From: Bacteroidota bacterium
Lineage (GTDB): Bacteria > Bacteroidota > Bacteroidia > B-17B0 > Aurantibacillaceae
Assembly (NCBI GenBank): GCA_013697245.1
Contig: JACCXH010000062.1
Span: forward strand, 62,001-126,000
Length of the DNA: 64,000 nt
Reading direction: 5' to 3'
Shown here: one piece after another, positions 63,131 through 64,000 of the stretch
How the letters are laid out: each line of letters starts with the position of its first letter
Numbering within the stretch: the first letter of the stretch is position 1
The notes under the pieces: generated by a model
Database searches by the model: none
Told to the model about the DNA's origin: nothing
The model's input: the letters and a program-made list of their open reading frames with translations, nothing else
Program-made: the position numbers and the translations under genes

Positions 63131-63799
63131 TTATTTAATGCTATTTCCTTGGTTGTCGTACTTAACTGTAGAGGATAAATTTCCTTTATCATCATATTCT
63201 TTCCAAATGCCTTTTTTTCGAAAATGCTGTTCGTCAAAAACACCTTGGGCCTTTAATTTGCCATTTACATAATATTCTGATCGTATACCCTCACGTGCTC
63301 CGTTAACAAATGTTTGTTCATAGTCAAGAATTCCATTTTCATCATAAAATCGCCAAAGGCCTGTTTTTGTGCCTGGCAACTCCTTGTTGTAATTATAGAC
63401 TATTGTTGAGTTTTCGGGGTTAAATGTCTGAATGAGCTCAATATAAGATTGTGGCAGGTAAGTTCCTTCCTCAATTTTTTTCCCGGCATTGCTGTAATAG
63501 ATCCATTTTCCCGTTTTGACCGAAGCATTTTTTATTACATCTTTCTTAATGGCGAGTGTATCAATTCCAGACCCTTCAACACCTTTAACAAAAACATTGT
63601 TATAAGAAGCGGGTATAAATTCGCCTTCTTCTATCAATGAACCCTGTTCATTATAAGATTTATATTTTCCGATAAAACAGGAGTCAATTAATACACCTTC
63701 TTCCTGTATTTTACCATTTGGCCATTTTGAAACGATTGCCTGACTATAAAAAACATTAACCGATGAAAAAATACTAATTATGATCAGTAAATTTTTCAT
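63131..63799 (-). CDS. Secreted MORN-repeat protein (YwqK-like)
   Basis: 222 residues. Signal peptide MKNLLIIISIFSSVNVFYSQ. At least five MORN-type repeats follow (IVSKWPNGKIQEEGVLID, GKYKSYNEQGSLIEEGEFI, GKWIYYSNAGKKIEEGTYL, GLWRFYDENGILDYEQTFV, EGIRSEYYVNGKLKAQGVF, GIWKEYDDKGNLSSTVKYD). Bacterial databases label this type toxin-antitoxin system YwqK family antitoxin, but the secreted form has no demonstrated immunity role and no toxin gene is adjacent. It starts 13 bases after the gyrB stop. Confidence 0.85.
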   Translation of the reverse strand: MKNLLIIISIFSSVNVFYSQAIVSKWPNGKIQEEGVLIDSCFIGKYKSYNEQGSLIEEGEFIPASYNNVFVKGVEGSGIDTLAIKKDVIKNASVKTGKWIYYSNAGKKIEEGTYLPQSYIELIQTFNPENSTIVYNYNKELPGTKTGLWRFYDENGILDYEQTFVNGAREGIRSEYYVNGKLKAQGVFDEQHFRKKGIWKEYDDKGNLSSTVKYDNQGNSIK

Positions 63800-63812
63800 C
63801 AGTCAATAATAC

Positions 63813-64000
63813 TTAAGCATCAATTTTAGCGTACTTCGCGTTTTTCTCGATAAACTCTCTACGCGGTGGCACTTCATCGCCCATTAACATACTAAATACA
63901 CGATCTGCTTCCGCAGCGCTATCAATAGTAACCTGGCGTAATGTACGGGTGGATGGATCCAATGTGGTTTCCCATAATTGAATGGCATTCATCTCTCCTA
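63813..64000 (-). CDS. gyrB: DNA gyrase subunit B, 3' end only
   Basis: The last 62 codons of the gene, running off the end of the window. [20 protein letters not shown], then [20 protein letters not shown] and [20 protein letters not shown] are the diagnostic C-terminus of GyrB (the GEMN-LWETTM-like and MGDxVxPRRxFIExNA motifs). TAA at 63815-63813. Gyrase introduces negative supercoils using ATP. The three small genes that follow may be transcribed from it. Confidence 0.97.
   Translation of the reverse strand, partial: GEMNAIQLWETTLDPSTRTLRQVTIDSAAEADRVFSMLMGDEVPPRREFIEKNAKYAKIDA

Noticed and set aside
63131-63799. YwqK label as evidence for a toxin-antitoxin system
   Set aside because: The protein is secreted and no toxin-like gene is adjacent; the label rests only on MORN repeats.

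Overview
The window comes from the chromosome of a member of the Bacteroidota. It is AT-rich. Several secreted proteins end in type IX secretion (T9SS) type A sorting domains, signal peptides end in A-Q, and promoters fit the Bacteroidota pattern TTTG-N19-TAnnTTTG. Which genus it is cannot be told from the sequence alone. There are no rRNA genes, insertion sequences, integrases, CRISPR arrays or phage genes.

Layout. 1-7744 (+ strand) is mostly core genome: the end of yajQ, a small-protein/nucleotidyltransferase pair resembling MNT-type toxin-antitoxin loci, a GHMP sugar kinase, purC, an alpha-oxoamine synthase of the serine palmitoyltransferase type, a membrane protein of unknown function, and mutS. 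7780-8094 holds tRNA-Gly(GCC) and tRNA-Leu(UAA), each followed by a terminator. 8307-9634 encodes two paralogous outer-membrane barrels. 9909-12278 (- strand) encodes a CUB-domain T9SS protein and a small secreted protein.

12471-40454 (- strand) is the centrepiece: 22 co-directional, nearly contiguous genes for a surface or exopolysaccharide. Read in transcription order it contains a UDP-GlcNAc 4-epimerase, a carbamoyltransferase, a Wzx flippase, an FkbM methyltransferase, four family-4-like glycosyltransferases, a WecG/TagA transferase, two hexapeptide acyltransferases, three asparagine-synthase-type amidotransferases, a PseA/WbpG-type sugar amidotransferase, a Wzy-like polymerase, a SAM methyltransferase, a two-domain oxidoreductase, a helical-toroid protein, an unusual sugar transferase, a Wza-like export lipoprotein and a Wzc-like tyrosine autokinase. 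Together these suggest a Wzx/Wzy-made glycan rich in amino sugars and probably amidated, carbamoylated, acylated and methylated. A 20-bp hairpin closes the operon.

40455-64000: a ClC chloride channel preceded by an operator-like dyad; three tandem paralogous T9SS proteins, each with its own hairpin; HU; fmt; a BNR/PKD T9SS protein; a YumC-type ferredoxin-NADP reductase; an FG-GAP/ASPIC T9SS protein; an AraC regulator with a membrane sensor; a TPR protein; a transglutaminase-like gene split by a -1 frameshift at a seven-A run and lacking an ATG; a glycosyltransferase; and three small genes directly downstream of the 3' end of gyrB.

The observations I rate highest are the repeated acyltransferase-AsnB-glycosyltransferase order in the polysaccharide operon, the sugar transferase whose membrane segment is replaced by a degenerate methyltransferase-like domain, and the A-AAA-AAA frameshift site in the transglutaminase gene.
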